This document shows positions 45,640 to 57,062 of a stretch of DNA of 64,000 nt, one piece after another. Below the pieces are notes generated by a model. The model had not been told where the DNA came from. It ran no database searches and worked only from the letters and a program-made list of their open reading frames with translations. The stretch is taken from the NCBI GenBank assembly GCA_947568835.1, contig OX387608.1:3634001-3698000 (forward strand), read 5' to 3'. The stretch comes from Protonemura montana. Its lineage: Eukaryota > Arthropoda > Insecta > Plecoptera > Nemouridae. A program made the position numbers and the translations under genes. Positions within the stretch are counted from its first letter, which is position 1. Every line of letters begins with the position of its first letter.

Positions 45640-47375
45640 ATTTTTAGATTGCTGTGACAACCCTTGTTTCACCCACCCATTACTATTACATTTTGATGAA
45701 CTGCCCTATGACGGGCACGGGTTACTTGTTTTTGCCGTGACAACCCTTGTTTCACCCACCTATTTCTATTACATTGTAATGAACTGCCCGATACCGGGCA
45801 CGGATTACTTGTTTTAGATTGCCACAACAACCCTTGTTTCACCCACTCATTACTATTACATTGTGATGAACTGCCCGATGCTGGGCACGGGTTACTTGTT
45901 TTAGATTGCCATGACAACCCTTGTTTCACCCACTTATTACTATTACATTGTGATGAACTGCCCGATGCCAGGCACGGGTTACTTGTTTTAGATTGCCATG
46001 ACAACCCTTGTTTCACCCACCCATTACTATTACATTGTGATGAACTGCCCGATGCCGGGCACGGGTTACTTGTTTTAGATTGCCATGACAACCCTTGTTT
46101 CACCCACCCATTACTATTACATTGTGATGAACTGCCCGATGCCGGGCACGGGTTACTTGTTTTAGATTGCCATGACAACCCTTGTTTCACCCACCCATTA
46201 CTATTACATTTTGATGAACTGCCCGATGCTGGGCACGGGTTACTTGTTTTAGATTGCCACAACAACCCTTGTTTCACCCACACATTACTATTACATTGTG
46301 ATGAACTGCCCGATGACGGGCACGGGTTACTTGTTTTAGATTGCCACGACAACCCTTGTTTCACCCACCCATTACTATTACATTGTGATGAACTGCCCGA
46401 TGACGAGCACGGGTTACTTGTTTTAGATTGCCACGACAACCCCTGTTTCACCCACCCATTACTATTACATTGTGATGAACTGCCCGATGCCAGGCACGGG
46501 TTACTTGTTTTAGATTGCCACGACAACCCTTGTTTCACCCACCCATTACTATTACATTGTGATGAACTGCCCGATGCCGGGCACGGGTTACTTGTTTTAG
46601 ATTGCTGTGACAACCCTTGTTTCACCCACCCATTACTATTACATTGTGATGAACTGCCCGATGCCGGGCACGGGTTACTTGTTTTAGATTGCTGTGACAA
46701 CCCTTGTTTCACCCACCCATTACTATTACATTTTGATGAACTGCCCGATGCCGGGCACGGGTTACTTGTTTTAGATTGCCATGACAACCCTTGTTTCACC
46801 CACTCATTACTATTACATTGTGATGAACTGCCCGATGCCGGGCATGGGTTACTTGTTTTAGATTGCTGTGACAACCCTTGTTTCACCCACTCATTACTAT
46901 TACATTGTGATGAACTGCCCGATGACGGGCACGGGTTACTTGTTTTAGATTGCCATGACAACCCTTGTTTCACCCACTCATTACTATTACATTGTGATGA
47001 ACTGCCCGATGCCGGGCACGGGTTACTTGTTTTAGATTGCCATGACAACCCTTGTTTCACCCACCCATTACTATTACATTGTGATGAACTGCCCGATGCC
47101 GGGCACGGGTTACTTGTTTTAGATTGCCATGACAACCCTTGTTTCACCCACCCATTACTATTACATTGTGATGAACTGCCCGATGCCGGGCACGGGTTAC
47201 TTGTTTTTGCCTTGACAACCCTTGTTTCACCCACCTATTACTATTACATTGTGATGAACTGCCCGATGCCGGGCACGGGTTACTTGTTTTAGATTGCCGT
47301 GACAACCCTTGTTTCACCCACCCATTACTATTACATTGTGATGAACTGCCCGATGCCCGGCACGGGTTACTTGTT
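45640..47375 (-). repeat. 87-bp minisatellite, about 20 copies, with a 521-codon open frame
   Basis: The unit includes acaacccttgtttcacccac, ccattactattacattgtga and gcacgggttacttgttttag. Since 87 = 3 x 29, one minus-strand frame (45669-47234) stays open, giving a 29-residue repeat (KTSNPCPASGSSSQCNSNGW then VKQGLSWQS). No indels disturb the phase. There is no signal peptide, domain or splice evidence, so a by-product is the default reading. Confidence 0.9.
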
Positions 47376-48734
47376 CAGAATTTAAGACCAGTGGACGTCC
47401 AGAAAGATCGAATGTATTTTGGCCTAAAATTAATTAATAACCCAAGCGAAATTATCAAAAAGCCGCCTCCCAAAACACGTATGTTTGTGTTTGTTTGCCC
47501 TCTGCCGTTAAAACGGTTGCTTCGATTTATAAAAAATGTTCTGTGTAATTTTTGACCTCCTCGATTCGTGTTCGCACAAATCGCAACGCATTCAACGAAT
47601 TAAAATACAACTTTTGTGAAGTTTTCATCTCTGTTATTATTTACGTTCTCTGTTTGCACACACTTTGACGACAATATTTGTGATTTTTTCTTTTTTTAAA
47701 CATTCTTCTATTCTATCGACGATTCTATATTTCCGAAAATACAAAACATGTTGTGACAAAACCCAGTTAAAATAGTTTTTGTTAAAACTAGTGCTAAGGT
47801 TACATCAAGTAGACATGAGTCTAAAAACTATCACAAAATACACTAGTTTTTAAGTTATTGACCCAGATTATTTTATTTAGATGCATCTAGGAAGCTTGAA
47901 CTAGGTAATTGTTATAATTTTTTTTTGATTTTTTTGATATCAGAAAATTGTTAGGACTGCTCTAACCCTTGATAAAGTAACAGGTACAAGTTACGAAACG
48001 TTGGGAAATTTAGTTGTTCTTCACTTAGCATTCAAAACCACGTTCAAATAGTTTTTGTCAATTCTTCTACTCTCTTGAGGCTAAACTAGCGAAGAACAAA
48101 AGGCATTAAAAAATGTATTGATTTTTAAATCGCCATGAAAACAATTTTAATTTATCTTAACCTAAAATATGCTTCTCTCAACACCAGTTTTCCGTCAATA
48201 ATCTAACAGTCCGTTTATTTGTTATTTTCCCGACAACAACCAATCGTAGTTCTTTATTTGTTAACGATCCGCTAACTTAACGGATCACCAGAGAAACCGA
48301 CACTGAAGCTACGATGACAAAACCCGGCTTGTCAACCATTTCACGTCGTAGCGAACGTTTTAAAAGCAAGCGTGCTTGATAGTCTTCTCGGATACAAGCG
48401 ACGTCGAGCGATCGGATCCAGGCGATCGGAACGCGACCGAGAGAAGCACCCAACTCCCGACCAACCCCTCTTAAGTCGACAAAACACCACCCTCGCGCGT
48501 AACCGAAACTTCCGAGAGGGTAATTAGGAACTGAAGCAATTAACAATTAACGGTGTGTTGCAACTACGTCCCCTCCTCCTACTTCTCGGATAGAACTTGT
48601 GGTCATGACGATCCACTCTAGTCGACGATAAGTCCTTACCACAAATACGCATTCAATTAACAATCCAGAGTAATAAGAATCAGTTAGCGAAGTCATTAAA
48701 ACCGTTACCATTGAGAGGAATAGTCATAGGCATC
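47376..48734. other. Unannotated stretch with dispersed repeat fragments
   Basis: At 47780-48055, ttacatcaagtagacatgag, ttgataaagtaacaggtaca and acgaaacgttgggaaattta recur in pieces near 20590, 34040, 34990 and 51370. A short element with aacagtccgtttatttgtta lies at about 48205. Confidence 0.5.
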
Positions 48735-49275
48735 AGATGTTAAGCAACACTGCGCTGGGTCAGGTATTGAATGGGTGATCATCATACACACGACCAGTTC
48801 TGTTCGGGAGAGAGGTTGGGGGGATGGAAGTTAAGCAATACTGCACTGGGTCAGTTATTAGATGGGTGACCATCATGCACATGACCAGTTCTGTTCGGGA
48901 GAGAGGTAGGAGGGATGAAAGTTAAGCAACACTGCGCTGGGTCAGGTATTGGATGGGTGGTCATCATACACATGACCAGTTCTGTTCGGCAGAGAAGTTG
49001 GAGGGATAAATGTTAGTACAACTTCACTTGCATTGCTTATCAATCTCTCGACAGCATGGATTTGTGGAGGAATCCTGTTGTTCGCGTTGTACCGTCCTTC
49101 GGAAGGGACGTTAAGCCGGTAGTCCCCTTGGTCTTTGACAGGAGTAGGCTACGTGCCGGCACCGGGTCTCCCACCACTTTCCTTAGCAAGATAAGGTAAA
49201 TCATCATTACTACCATCTCATATACCGAAGATATTAAATCAGTGTCACATGACGCGCCGTTAAACAAACCAAATC
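48735..49275 (+). mobile_element. 5S-derived SINE, three head units, complete 3' end
   Basis: Head units at about 48738, 48830 and 48917, body with tcgacagcatggatttgtgg, gaagggacgttaagccggta and gtaggctacgtgccggcacc. The tail is gacgcgccgttaaacaaacc followed by (aaatc)n. This shows the 3' tail microsatellite clearly. Confidence 0.92.
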
Positions 49276-49356
49276 AAATCAAATCTTATTACCAAAACGT
49301 CGAACGAAACGGTTTCTCGTGTAAAGATAGAGATGCAGGTAGCAATCGATGAATCT

Positions 49357-49386
49357 GTCACTTCCCGTATTTGCACGGGAAGTGAC
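49357..49386. repeat. Perfect 12-bp stem hairpin
   Basis: gtcacttcccgt and its exact complement acgggaagtgac flank the six-base loop atttgc. It lies in otherwise unique DNA. The function is unknown. Confidence 0.6.
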
Positions 49387-49744
49387 GTGATTTCCCAAGA
49401 CCTTGCCTTACGCTTCAAGCCACCGAAATAGACGGGCAATCTTGCGCCGAGGACGGAGCCGGGCGCAAAGTGAGTCAAATAAAATCCCAGTGGGTGACAT
49501 TTCACTCGCCACTGCGTGAGACGTAGTGACGCTCGGATTCCAAATGCTGGCAGCACGCGCCCCTATCCCAAGTCCCGAGTCCCGTACCCCGAGTCCCGTA
49601 CCCCGTATCCCGAGAACCACCCTCGCGTAGACGGGATTAGCTGTCGAACTTCCCACATCGATTGCCGGTACGTCATGCACATCCGGCTCCTGCAGGAAGC
49701 TGGCGCTCGGAGCGCGGCGTAATGGGATGCTCTTGTCTTGATTT
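49387..49744. other. Unannotated stretch with short C-rich repeat
   Basis: At about 49560-49612 cccgagtcccgtacc-type words repeat. Nothing else recognised. Confidence 0.4.
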
Positions 49745-50010
49745 ACCGGTGTTTCCAACGCGCCAAACCTTTCGGTGGTCACCCATCTAATACCTGACGG
49801 AGCGCAGTGTTGCTTAACTTCGGTGATCTCACGAGGATCGGTGTTTCCAACGCGCCAAACCGTTCGGTGGTCACCCATCCAATACCTAACTCAGCGCAGT
49901 GTTGCTTGACGCCAGTGATCTCACAAGGACCGGTGTTTCCAACACGTCAAACCGTTCGGTGGTCACCCATCCAATACCTGATCCAACACAGTGTTGCTTA
50001 ACTTCGGTAA
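49745..50010 (-). mobile_element. Three tandem full 5S heads (92-bp period)
   Basis: Unlike the internal 91-bp arrays, each unit here includes the 5' part of the head (ggtgtttccaacgcgccaaa, ccgttcggtggtcaccc). Unit starts at 49747, 49839 and 49931. No body follows. Confidence 0.88.
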
Positions 50011-50734
50011 CAGGCAAGATATTGTTATTCACAGACACGTACTAGTCTCTTAACGTCGTGACGCCGATTGCCTAGCGTCTGGACGCCGACGCCCGGGACA
50101 AGGCGTCGATTTCCCTGGGCGCCGATCGGGCCTTAAAACGTGTGCCCTCGCGAATAACCAGCGCCTTCTCATTGGCAAATATCAGGAATGCAAATGCGTG
50201 GTGATTTCGCTTTGCTCACATCCGCTTCCCCAAAGAGTAAGGATTGTGTTTGGTGTGGTGAGGGGGGGGGGGGGGGGGTTGTATGAATATCGTGGCTTTC
50301 CTTGAATTAAACGATCTCCGTGCTCACTATCAAGGAACGTGCTGAAACCTGCACATCAGTTCTTTCTCGAAAAGGTCATCTTTATTTTTGTAGGTCAGAC
50401 CACGCCTCGCCTTGTTCTGTTCGTTTTTCCTCAATTTCAAATCACTATCGTAAATTTCTAGCTGTATGGTATAAACTAGCAGTACCCGCTGCCTGACGAC
50501 CGCTTTAGATTTTGAGGGAGCGGACATTTTGGTTTAAACGTTTCTCGAGTTTTGTCCGATGCCCTATCCAAAGCCTCTAATGGGACCACAACCAAAAGTG
50601 CTAAGAAAATGCTTAGATAGTTGTGTTTTATGCCCTTAAGACTCGATAAAGCCTTTTGCCTCTTCGCCATTGCCATTGAATATCGTTACGTGTATATCAA
50701 TCGTTGAGGTAAACGTTGAGATCTTTTGAGCACG
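50011..50734. other. Unannotated stretch with G-run
   Basis: 17-G run at 50262-50278. No exon recognised. Confidence 0.4.
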
Positions 50735-50880
50735 AAAAGTCTCAAAAACGAGTAACCTACAAGAAATATTGAAATTAAATTTCATACGACAGTGGCTCTA
50801 CTTAACGGGGTGTTCCGGTACTCTGCATTTTTGTCGGTAAAGTAGTCATTTGGCGGCCATCTTTCACGCAGAAAGTTTAA
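50735..50880 (+). mobile_element. Single arm of the foldback family
   Basis: The sequences gagtaacctacaagaaatat, gcatttttgtcggtaaagta and catttggcggccatctttca match the right arm of the foldback at 32821-32960. The outer end continues directly into the 47-bp array. Confidence 0.85.
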
Positions 50881-51205
50881 CATTAACGTTCTGCCTCTAC
50901 CTAGAACCTACACACATAACGGTTTAACATTAACGTTCTGTCTCTACCTAGAACCTGCACACTCAACGGTTTAACATTAACGTTCTGCCTCTACCTAGAA
51001 CCTGCACACTCAACAGTTTAACATTAACGTTCTGTCTCTACCTAGAACCTGCACACTTAACGGTTTAGCATTAACGTTATGCCTCTACCTAGAACCTGCA
51101 CACTCAACAGTTTAACATTAACGTTCTGCCTCTACCTATAACCTGCACACTCAACGGTTTAACATTAACGTTCAGCCTCTACCTAGAACTTGCACATTTA
51201 ACGGT
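50874..51205 (+). repeat. 47-bp minisatellite, seven copies, derived from the foldback terminus
   Basis: The unit contains tttaacattaacgttctgcc, tctacctagaacctgcacac and tcaacgg. The same order (gtaacattgacgttg, tctctacctagaacctacac, tcaacggt) forms the outer end of the foldback at about 32951-32996. Confidence 0.92.
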
Positions 51206-51310
51206 TCGATCAAAGAGCCCGTGCTATTTTAAGTGTTTTCATCAGTTGTTTTCGTAGTTTTATTGTTTTTCACCGCTTTAATCATTGAAAACGTGTCAAC
51301 GGACTTTTTT
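51205..51310 (-). mobile_element. Flank fragment of the 41-bp MITE-like family
   Basis: The sequences caaagagcccgtgctatttt, aagtgttttcatcagttg and caccgctttaatcattg match the family flank in reverse orientation. Confidence 0.75.
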
Positions 51311-51904
51311 TGAAAACTGGCGCTAAAGTTTGATTGGTTGGCAAGACGACGAGATTAAAGTACCTGGAACAAGTTACGAGACTTCAAGAAAAGAAACGTA
51401 AAATTTTATTAAAAAAAAAGCCAATTTTATACAAATATTTGATTGAAAACTAAGCTTCCATAAAGTAGACATGAGTAGCCATTGTAAGTCCGGCAGGCAA
51501 GTCTTTGTGTGCGTTCCACCATCCACGTGTGCTTTCACAAAGCCCAAGCTTTCATTTCAATAAAACACCGACGAGCGTTTGTCTAGACTTTCACAGCGTC
51601 GAACTTTCCTCGGCCGAAGCATCGCCCACTTGTTCACTGGAAATTAATATCTGTCTCCGTAACTCCACGCGCTACAACGCCCACCCCCGACTCCCAATCT
51701 ATACACTTGAGCGGTCATTCTTCCCCCTGCTCCATAAATACCTTTCCAATCCACCCAATAGCTGATTCATTTACTTTCTCCGGAACTCAAAGAAAGAAGG
51801 ACAGGCATCTTCTGAAGGCTGGAATCCAACTCAGACATCGGCGTGGACGTACCTGCAAGCAAAGAAATACCAACTATTAGACCACGAGCATCAACCAGGG
51901 GCAA
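51311..51904. other. Unannotated stretch
   Basis: A dispersed fragment (aagttacgagacttcaag, gtagacatgagtag) at 51370-51480. A plus-strand open frame to 51763 has no recognised domain. Confidence 0.4.
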
Positions 51905-52095
51905 CACCACTGATCTTAAATAACCTGGATAGATCCTATGCTCTATCCAGGTTATTTGAGATCAGCTGGCTAGATCCTATGATCTATCCAGGTTATTTGA
52001 TATCAGCTGGCTGGATCCTATGCTCTATCCAGGTTATTGGATATCAACTGGCTGGATCCTGTGCTCTATCCAGGTTATTTGAGATCAGTAGGCTC
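51905..52095. repeat. 41-bp array A7 with inverted junction
   Basis: A reverse-orientation half unit (aaataacctggatag, 51918-51932) meets forward-orientation units (ctatccaggttattt, 51943-51957) across a 10-bp loop. About four forward units follow, to 52093. It is the smallest 41-bp locus. Confidence 0.9.
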
Positions 52096-52282
52096 GATCA
52101 GGGACTGCGTATTGGTTAACCGTAATAATTATCCCCTTGATTGCACGTGCCAATCGTTCAGCTTATTGAATGCGTTTTAATAACAAAGATCCCGTTTGTG
52201 GTCTTCTCGTACCAAGTTTACTGGTCGTTACTTTTCCAATGCCGTGTTATATCTATTGTGACAAAGTGACAAAATATGTAAT

Positions 52283-52345
52283 TAACTGATTGATTATTGG
52301 GGTTTAACGACGCACTGTTTTGACAACTGTCCCTGCGGCACTGGT
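52283..52345 (-). mobile_element. 5S-SINE 3' tail fragment
   Basis: The sequences aactgattgattattggggt and ttaacgacgcactgttttga match the family tail; truncated. Confidence 0.8.
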
Positions 52346-52881
52346 ATAAATAAATACAAAAGATGTTTCATTTCAACAATTAAAACCACCTCCGAGTTAA
52401 TTCTCCTCTCTTTTACGGCAACATAATTATTAGCAAGACTTTTAATGATTTTCAAGTAATTTTTGACATTAATCTGCGTTTTCCAAACTATTTCGAGTTA
52501 AGTTAAAAGTATGGAATGGGTCTTCGAATAGGATGATACTAAGTTTCTCGTTTTTAACCTATTTTGTGTTATTTTGAAACGTTTAAAATTAAATTATTAC
52601 ACAAATACCCGATGGAAATTGTTTAAATTTGAACCTCGATTAACGGAGGGTTAAATTTTAAACCACTCTTCGAGTTGAAAGAAAATCGTGCCGGACAAAA
52701 CCGTTACGTATTTCTTTATCACAAAACATTCGCTTTTCATTTCAACTCTGCGCTAGAAACTAGATTTTTCTTGTTTTACGTTTGTTGTCTGAATTCACTT
52801 GCTTGAAGTTTGCAAAATGTCATTGATTTAGAGAATTTCAAATCATGCGACTAAACTGCGGGTTTAAAACAAGTTTCCGGG
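52346..52881. other. Unannotated AT-rich stretch
   Basis: Nothing recognised. Confidence 0.4.
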
Positions 52882-54552
52882 ATAGAGCGTGGAGGAGCCA
52901 AGTCTGCTCTGCGGGCTGCGTTTAGGAGTTGAGCGTGGAGGAGCCACGTCTGGTCTGCGGGCTGCATCTAGGAGTTGAGCGTGGAGGAGCCAAGTCTGCT
53001 CTGCGGGCTGCATCTAGGAGTTGAGCGTGGAGGAGCCAAGTCTGCTCTGCGTGCTGCATCTAGGAGTCGAGCGTGGAGGAGCCAAGTCTGCTCTGCGGGC
53101 TGCATCTAGGAGTCGAGCGTGGAGGAGCCAAGTCTGCTCTGCGGGCTGCATCTAGGAGTTGAGCGTGGAGGAGCCACGTCTGGTCTGCGGGCTGCATCTA
53201 GGAGTTGAGCGTGGAGGAGCCACGTCTGGTCTGCGGGCTGCATCTAGGAGTCGAGCGTGGAGGAGCCAAGTCTGCTCTGCGGGCAGCATCTAGGAGTTGA
53301 GCGTGGAGGAGCCAAGTCTGCTCTGCGGGCTGCATCTAGGAGTTGAGCGTGGAGGAGCCAAGTCTGCTCTGCGGGCTGCATCTAGGAGTTGAGCGTGGAG
53401 GAGCCAAGTCTGCTCTGCGGGTTGCATCTAGGAGTTGAGCGTGGAGGAGCCAAGTCTGCTCTGCGGGCTGCATCTACGAGTTGAGCGTGGAGGAGCCAAG
53501 TCTGCTCTGCGGGCAGCATCTAGGAGTCGAGCGTGGAGGAGCCAAGTCTGCTCTGCGGGCTGCATCTAGGAGTAGAGCGTAGAGGAGCCAAGTCTGCTCT
53601 GCGGGCTGCATCTACGAGTTGAGCGTGGAGGAGCCAAGTCTGCTCTGCGGGCTGCATCTAGAAGTTGAACGTAGAGGAGCCAAGTCTGCTCTGCGGGCTG
53701 CATCTAGGAGTCGAGCGTGGAGGAGCCAAGTCTGCTCTGCGGGCTGCATCTAGGAGTTGAGCGTGGAGGAGCCAAGTCTGCTCTGCGGGTTGCATCTAGG
53801 AGTTGAGCGTGGAGGAGCCAAGTCTGCTCTGCGGGCTGCATCTAGGAGTTGAGCGTGGAGGAGCCAAGTCTGCTCTGCGGGCTGCATCTAGAAGTTGAGC
53901 GTGGAGGAGCCAAGTCTGCTCTGCGGGTTGCATCTAGGAGTCGAGCGTGGAGGAGCCAAGTCTGCTCTGCGGGTTGCATCTAGGAGTTGAGCGTGGAGGA
54001 GCCAAGTCTGCTCTGCGGGCTGCGTTTAGGAGTCGAGCGTGGAGGAGCAAGTCTGCTCTGCGGGCTGCATCTAGGAGTTGAGCGTGGAGGAGCCAAGTCT
54101 GCTCTGCGGGCTGCATCTAGAAGTTGAGCGTGGAGGAGCCAAGTCTGCTCTGCGGGTTGCATCTAGGAGTCGAGCGTGGAGGAGCCAAGTCTGCTCTGCG
54201 GGTTGCATCTAGGAGTTGAGCGTGGAGGAGCCAAGTCTGCTCTGCGGGCTGCGTTTAGGAGTCGAGCGTGGAGGAGCAAGTCTGCTCTGCGGGCTGCATC
54301 TAGGAGTTGAGCGTGGAGGAGCCAAGTCTGCTCTGCGGGCTGCATCTAGAAGTTGAGCGTGGAGGAGCCAAGTCTGCTCTGCGGGCAGCATCTAGGAGTT
54401 GAGCGTGGAGGAGCCAAGTCTGCTCTGCGGGCTGCATCTAGGAGTTGAGCGTAGAGGAGCCAAGTCTGCTCTGCGGGCTGCATCTAGGAGTTGAGCGTAG
54501 AGGAGCCAAGTCTGCTCTGCGGGCTGCATCTAGGAGTTGAGCGTGGAGGAGC
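52882..54552 (+). repeat. 46-bp minisatellite, about 36 copies
   Basis: The unit is gagcgtggaggagccaagtc followed by tgctctgcgggctgcatcta and ggagtt. A one-base deletion variant (gaggagcaagtc) marks two copies of a five-unit block 229 bp apart. Their minus-strand frames (53934-54116 and 54163-54345) are identical. Diverged single units lie near 13.65, 17.55 and 59.53 kb. Confidence 0.95.
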
Positions 54553-55395
54553 CGGATTAATCGAGTCTAGCCTGACCTTTAGTAAAATCGACCATAAGAG
54601 CAACAAATCATTCTGACCATGCTCGAGCACGGCAAGGTGGATCCCTCCCACCCCCCGCGCGTTCTAAACATAGCAATTGATTATTAATCGCGTGACTCCA
54701 GAAATAAACAGAACACTTCAATCCCCCCACCCCCTCATGCCAGTCAAAGAAATCAACCCCCGCCCAACCCCACTCTAAAGACCAAGCTCCTGATGGCTTA
54801 TAATTGCCGAGGTCGCTGCATTTCAAAAGAAAGGACTTTTACTTCTAATGGCAACGCTGTCGGCTTCTTTCGAGAGGCAAGCGAGACTAGGGTTGCGCGT
54901 ACATTAAATTGGCCGGGTGGCAACTATTCCTTTCTTTGGAAAGTGTTCGCGTGGAAACCCTTTTCAAACAAATTGGGTCCCAACAATAAACCTTTTATCA
55001 GCTTTACCCGCGTGGGCTAATGAACGGGGTGTGGGCAGAGCAAAGGTGGGGAAAATTATCACATTGCTATCATGCGTTGGTTCAGATATTAAATTCACAC
55101 AACTCTTTGAAATGTTTAATGGGGGGGGGGGGGGGGGGGGGGAAATAATACAAGAAACCACATGTAATAAAATCAGAATATTAGATAAAGTACTTTATCT
55201 GGAACAGTATATTTTGTAAATAAAGAGATTTGAGAGACGTTTAAATTGCTGGAAAGTCGGAGATAAGAAAATAAAAGAGGAGAAAAATAACTTCTATAAA
55301 AAATTTCATTTGTTGACTTCGAGGAACAAAGAAATTCTGGACCTGCGTACGAAAGTGTGTCCAGCGGGCAGTGGAATTTCTGAAAAACTGTCCAA
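54553..55395. other. Unannotated stretch with G-run
   Basis: 22-G run at 55121-55142. No exon recognised. Confidence 0.4.
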
Positions 55396-55915
55396 GTTCT
55401 TATGGGCCATGTTTTTCCAAGCAGTCCAATGTACTAGGTGCTAGTGGTTGAAAAATGTCTCTGTGTTATTCTTATGGGCCATGTTTTTCCAAGCAGTCCA
55501 ATGTACTAGGTGCTAGTGGTTGAAAAATGTCTCTGTGTTATTCTTATGGGCCATGTTTTTCCAAGCAGTCCAATTTACTAGGTGCTAGTGGTTGAAAAAT
55601 GTCTCTGTGTTATTCTTATGGGCCATGTTTTTCCAAGCAGTTCAATGTACTAGGTGCTAGTGGTTGAAAAATGTCTCTGTGTTATTCTTATGGGCCATGT
55701 TTTTCCCAAGCAGTCCAATGTTCTAGGTGCTAGGGGTTGAAAAATGTCTCTGTGTTATTCTTATGGGCCATGTTTTTCCAAGCAGTCCAATGTACTAGGT
55801 GCTAGGGGTTGAAAAATGTCTCTGTGTTATTCTTATAGGCCATGTTTTTCCCAAACAGTCCAATGTACTAGGTGCTAGGGGTTGAAAAATTGCTCTGATC
55901 TTCTTATGGGAAGTA
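55396..55915 (+). repeat. 72-bp minisatellite, about 7 copies
   Basis: The unit contains cttatgggccatgtttttcc, aagcagtccaatgtactagg and ggttgaaaaatgtctctgtg. Strict 72-bp period (for example 55401, 55473) with a few single-base insertions in later copies. Confidence 0.95.
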
Positions 55916-56751
55916 TTTCTCTAATCACCAAATTCAAAAAACCTCAACTTTGATCATTTTTTCCTTGGGTGGTAAGAACAATTAATTTATTTTATTTGAT
56001 GAAATTCATAAATGAAATTCAATGTAATGAAAGTCTATGGAATAAGCTGTAAATCAAATATGTATATATATATATTGATAATGAGCCCTCTCGAGACCAA
56101 AACCTCTTCTTTATGTTCGCACTAAACCCGGTGGGGGGGGGGGGAGGGGGGGAGAACGGCCCCTGAAAAAGCACCAATCCCTTGTTAATTAAATCAATGC
56201 ACGGCCGCTTTGACAGCAATCGGCGACAAATCATCCCAACCATCCACCGCCTTCTCTAATCGCCTAGCATTCACAATGCCGACAAAAACGTCCCTGAATA
56301 TGCATGACGGCGTCGCTATTCACCGGCGACCGCTCCGCTTCCGGGGCGTCGAACATGCAACGCGGCGGATGCACCGTCCATTGAATGGCATTCAACACAC
56401 GGCTGGTCGAATCGTTTCAGACAGTTCGGTCGAACACTGGCGGGATTTTAGTGAAACTATTCCACCAATTTAGCGCTGTTTCCGCGTGGCGGCATTTCAA
56501 TGAACCCTCGACCCTGTCCTGAGTGTGGCCAATATGGCGTCCATGCATAACATAGAGTTAGTGGTGCGCTATCATGGACTGGACTAAATTATATACTTTG
56601 CTCGTATGGCAATTTGCTTTGAACTTTTCAGGACTTTGAAGGGTTCTGGAAAGACTCTTGAAAGGATAATGAAGGGATAATTAGGATATCTTAAAACACT
56701 CCTACAGGGATCTTGAATGGCCCTTGAAGGGATTTTAAAGCGCTCATGAAG
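55916..56751. other. Unannotated stretch with G-run
   Basis: G-rich at 56131-56153; CpG-rich at about 56210-56420. No exon recognised. Confidence 0.4.
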
Positions 56752-57062
56752 GAATATGAAAACCACGGCCTTCTTGAGGGCTTGGAGACCACGGCCTTCT
56801 CATGGGCTTGTAAACCACGGCCTTCTCATGGGCTTGGAAACCACGGCCTTCTCATGGGCTTGGAAACCACGGCCTACTCATGTGCTTGGAAACCACGGCC
56901 TTCTCGTGGGCTTGGAAACCACGGCCTTCTCGTGGGCTTGAAAACTACAGCCTTCTCGAGGGCTTGGAAACCACGGCCTTCTCGTGGGCTTATAAACTAC
57001 GGCCTTCTCATGGGCTTGAAAACCACAGCCTTCTTGTAGGCTTGAAAACCACAGCCTTCTAG
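56752..57062 (+). repeat. 26-bp minisatellite, about 12 copies
   Basis: The unit is aaccacggccttctcatggg followed by cttgga. All three plus frames are open because 26 is not a multiple of three; the resulting peptides are by-products. Looser cttgaaggg-type words precede it from about 56630. Confidence 0.95.
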
